Below are positions 62,547-64,000 of a stretch of DNA of 64,000 nt, piece by piece. The position numbers and the translations under genes were made by a program. Source of the stretch: UBA1413 sp037447215. Its GTDB lineage: Bacteria; Bacteroidota; Bacteroidia; Bacteroidales; Prolixibacteraceae. The stretch's first letter is position 1. Every line of letters starts with the position of its first letter. Below the pieces are notes generated by a model. That model saw nothing but the letters and a program-made list of their open reading frames with translations, was not told where the DNA came from and ran no database searches. The DNA is taken from the NCBI GenBank assembly GCA_037447215.1, contig JBBIHB010000005.1, positions 1 through 64,000 on the forward strand. Reading direction: 5' to 3'.

Positions 62547-62582
62547 TATGTATCAATTTTGTGACTTTACAGATTTTTGATT

Positions 62583-63182
62583 ATGGAAAAACTTGATTTC
62601 TCAAAACTGAACGGACTGGTGCCGGCAATAATCCAGGACAACACAACGCGGGTTGTCCTGATGGTGGGTTTTATGAACCATGAAGCATTTGAAATTACTG
62701 AAAAAACCGGTAGGGTTACATTTTTCAGCCGAAGTAAAAACCGCCTCTGGACCAAAGGGGAAGAAAGCGGAAATTTTCTTGAAGTAGTCACCATAATGGC
62801 CGATTGTGATAACGATTCACTGTTAATAAAAGTCAATCCTGTTGGACCGGTCTGCCATACTGGTGATGATACATGCTGGTCGGAAACCAACGAGGAAAAT
62901 GAACTCAATTTTCTTGAATATCTACAGGATGTAATTGATGAAAGGAGGAAAGTGATGCCTGAAGGATCATACACTACTTCGCTTTTTAAAGGAGGAACCA
63001 GAAAAATATCTCAGAAAATTGGTGAAGAAGCAGTTGAAACAATTATTGGTGCAATGGCCGATGATGATATCAATTTTATTTATGAAGGAGCCGACCTTCT
63101 GTATCATCTAATGGTGTTGCTTTCGTATAAAGGTTACCGTATCGAACATCTGGCTAGGGAATTACGCAATAGGCATAAATAA
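62583..63182 (+). CDS. hisIE: Bifunctional HisIE, 199 aa
   Basis: The N-terminal half is phosphoribosyl-AMP cyclohydrolase (MVGFMNHEAFEITEKTGRVT, zinc and substrate ligands in GPVCHTGDDTCW); the C-terminal half is phosphoribosyl-ATP pyrophosphohydrolase (KISQKIGEEAVETIIGAM, EGADLLYHLMVLL). These are steps two and three of histidine synthesis. The ATG at 62583 is preferred over a TTG two codons upstream. It is the last gene of the run. Confidence 0.95.
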   Translation: MEKLDFSKLNGLVPAIIQDNTTRVVLMVGFMNHEAFEITEKTGRVTFFSRSKNRLWTKGEESGNFLEVVTIMADCDNDSLLIKVNPVGPVCHTGDDTCWSETNEENELNFLEYLQDVIDERRKVMPEGSYTTSLFKGGTRKISQKIGEEAVETIIGAMADDDINFIYEGADLLYHLMVLLSYKGYRIEHLARELRNRHK

Positions 63183-63202
63183 CCGATATATAATTTGATA
63201 AC

Positions 63203-63334
63203 TTTTTTCGGGAAAAATAATTCTTGAAGAAAATTGTTGTAAAACATAGTTGAATAACATAGAAAAAGTGGTTGTGCAGCATAAATTATGCGGTTTTTAT
63301 ATATATTTTTCGGTAAAAATAATTCTGAAAAAAA
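63203..63334. repeat. Imperfect direct repeat upstream of the last gene
   Basis: TTTTTCGGGAAAAATAATTC (with its flank, 63204-63233) recurs as TTTTTCGGTAAAAATAATTC (63306-63334) with few differences, about 100 bases apart. They lie between hisIE and the gene at 63353 and could be regulator binding sites. Confidence 0.4.
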
Positions 63335-63352
63335 CCAGTTAAAAATAACATT

Positions 63353-64000
63353 ATGCAATCAAAAAATCAATGCCTTGCCAGTGCTGCAACCCTGCTTGCA
63401 TGCAGGTCAATCGCAAATGCTTTTGCCGAAAATATATATGAACTGGCACATTTGAGAAGAAATTGGAGTGTAGGCTATGCCGATTCTTTAAAAATAGACG
63501 TTGCATCGATTCATGAAAAACATTTTTCGGATGAAATAAAACATTTGCACCCCGATAAAATAAACAAATGGCGCGAACTAATGATTTCTTCACTTACCGA
63601 TCTGGCAATAATACGGGCAAGTGTGAAAGTCGATTTCAAAAACGATAAAGAGTTTCAGAAAGATTTCTTTCAAATGACCGGTTATAAGCAATATTTCAGC
63701 GATGCAAAAAATGGAGATCATGTAAGCATATACCATTTTATTAAAGCTTTTGCCGGGAATATTACGCCCGATACCATTGCAAAAATAACAGAGCATGCGC
63801 TCGATGTGAATGTGATCAAAAGGGTGATTGAAACTGCACATTCGCTCGATGCTTTCAGGCAATGCTTCGAAATAATTACCGATCCCGAACTGGTTGATTC
63901 CGAAGGCCAGAAAAAACTTGAAGATTTATATCATCAGATTAAGGATATATGCAGAATAGCAACAGCCTATTATTATTTCGATCCTGTAAAACGCGAATCA
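63353..64000 (+). CDS. Hypothetical protein, runs off the right edge (216 codons seen)
   Basis: An ATG at 63353 opens a frame with no stop up to the window end. The first residues (QSKNQCLASAATLLACRSIA) are weakly hydrophobic but not a clear signal peptide. The rest is mainly helical and charged, with segments KVDFKNDKEFQKDFFQMTGY and DVNVIKRVIETAHSLDAFRQ, and I do not recognise a family. Codon use (GCC, GAT, TTC mix) is like the neighbours, and the two minus-strand frames in the same place are shadows. It follows hisIE by 170 bases on the same strand. Confidence 0.7.
   Translation, partial: MQSKNQCLASAATLLACRSIANAFAENIYELAHLRRNWSVGYADSLKIDVASIHEKHFSDEIKHLHPDKINKWRELMISSLTDLAIIRASVKVDFKNDKEFQKDFFQMTGYKQYFSDAKNGDHVSIYHFIKAFAGNITPDTIAKITEHALDVNVIKRVIETAHSLDAFRQCFEIITDPELVDSEGQKKLEDLYHQIKDICRIATAYYYFDPVKRES

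Noticed and set aside
63351..63862. Two minus-strand open frames of 80 and 90 codons
   Set aside because: They overlap the longer plus-strand frame starting at 63353, which runs in line with hisIE and has neighbour-like codon use.
1..64000. CRISPR arrays, tRNA, rRNA genes and prophage
   Set aside because: No regularly spaced repeats, no tRNA-like T-loop sequences outside coding genes, and no phage structural genes were seen.

Overview
The window is chromosomal DNA from a member of the Bacteroidota, most likely an environmental, Bacteroidales-like lineage; I cannot place it below order. The evidence is a PorP/SprF type IX secretion protein, an ornithine carbamoyltransferase of the N-succinylornithine type, a two-domain OlsF/GlsF-type lipid acyltransferase, pyruvate phosphate dikinase, and promoters of the TAnnTTTG kind. 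It is draft sequence: 21 Ns interrupt one gene at 36091-36111, and two genes carry single frameshifts that may be real or may be sequence errors.

Layout. 1-6.9 kb: an IS21-like end at the left edge, poorly known secreted and membrane proteins (one with a zinc phospholipase C-like His motif, one DUF1080) and a histidine kinase/response regulator pair. 7.3-13.5 kb: ppdK, a coiled-coil secreted protein and a frameshifted ettA. 13.8-20.1 kb: a six-gene minus-strand operon (rpiB-type isomerase, dhaK, Tat-exported Gfo/Idh/MocA oxidoreductase, dhaL, TIM-barrel isomerase, secreted DUF5060 glycosidase) that looks like a catabolic route for an unusual ketose-forming sugar; this is the best candidate for an undescribed system. 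20.5-26.4 kb: an acetate-symporter operon (DUF485, actP, a phosphoesterase and a Cache-PAS-CBS-DUF294 nucleotidyltransferase fusion). 26.9-34.9 kb: macro domain, NYN/LOTUS, a broken PepSY gene, DoxX, an AGCS symporter, a YoeB-type toxin-antitoxin pair between two diverged direct repeats, DUF4197 and YgiQ. 35-40.3 kb: OlsF/GlsF, a glycosyltransferase, murB and PorP/SprF. 40.6-42.7 kb: a decayed alpha-2-macroglobulin gene. 42.8-47.4 kb: serA, transketolase, a small membrane-anchored protein and an SGNH hydrolase.

47.5-63.2 kb is amino-acid and pyrimidine biosynthesis. carA-carB (minus) diverge from argR-GNAT-argG-argC-argD-proC-proB-proA-argF'-hisA-hisF-hisIE (plus). CarAB supplies carbamoyl phosphate to the ArgF'-type enzyme. 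The ProB/ProA/ProC branch and the Arg branch both start from glutamate, and ArgR is probably the local regulator. argB, a deacylase, argH, hisH and the other his genes are not in the window. The carA leader carries a terminator-like hairpin where no upstream gene ends, so it is probably an attenuator. A gene running off the right edge (63353 onward) is unrecognised.
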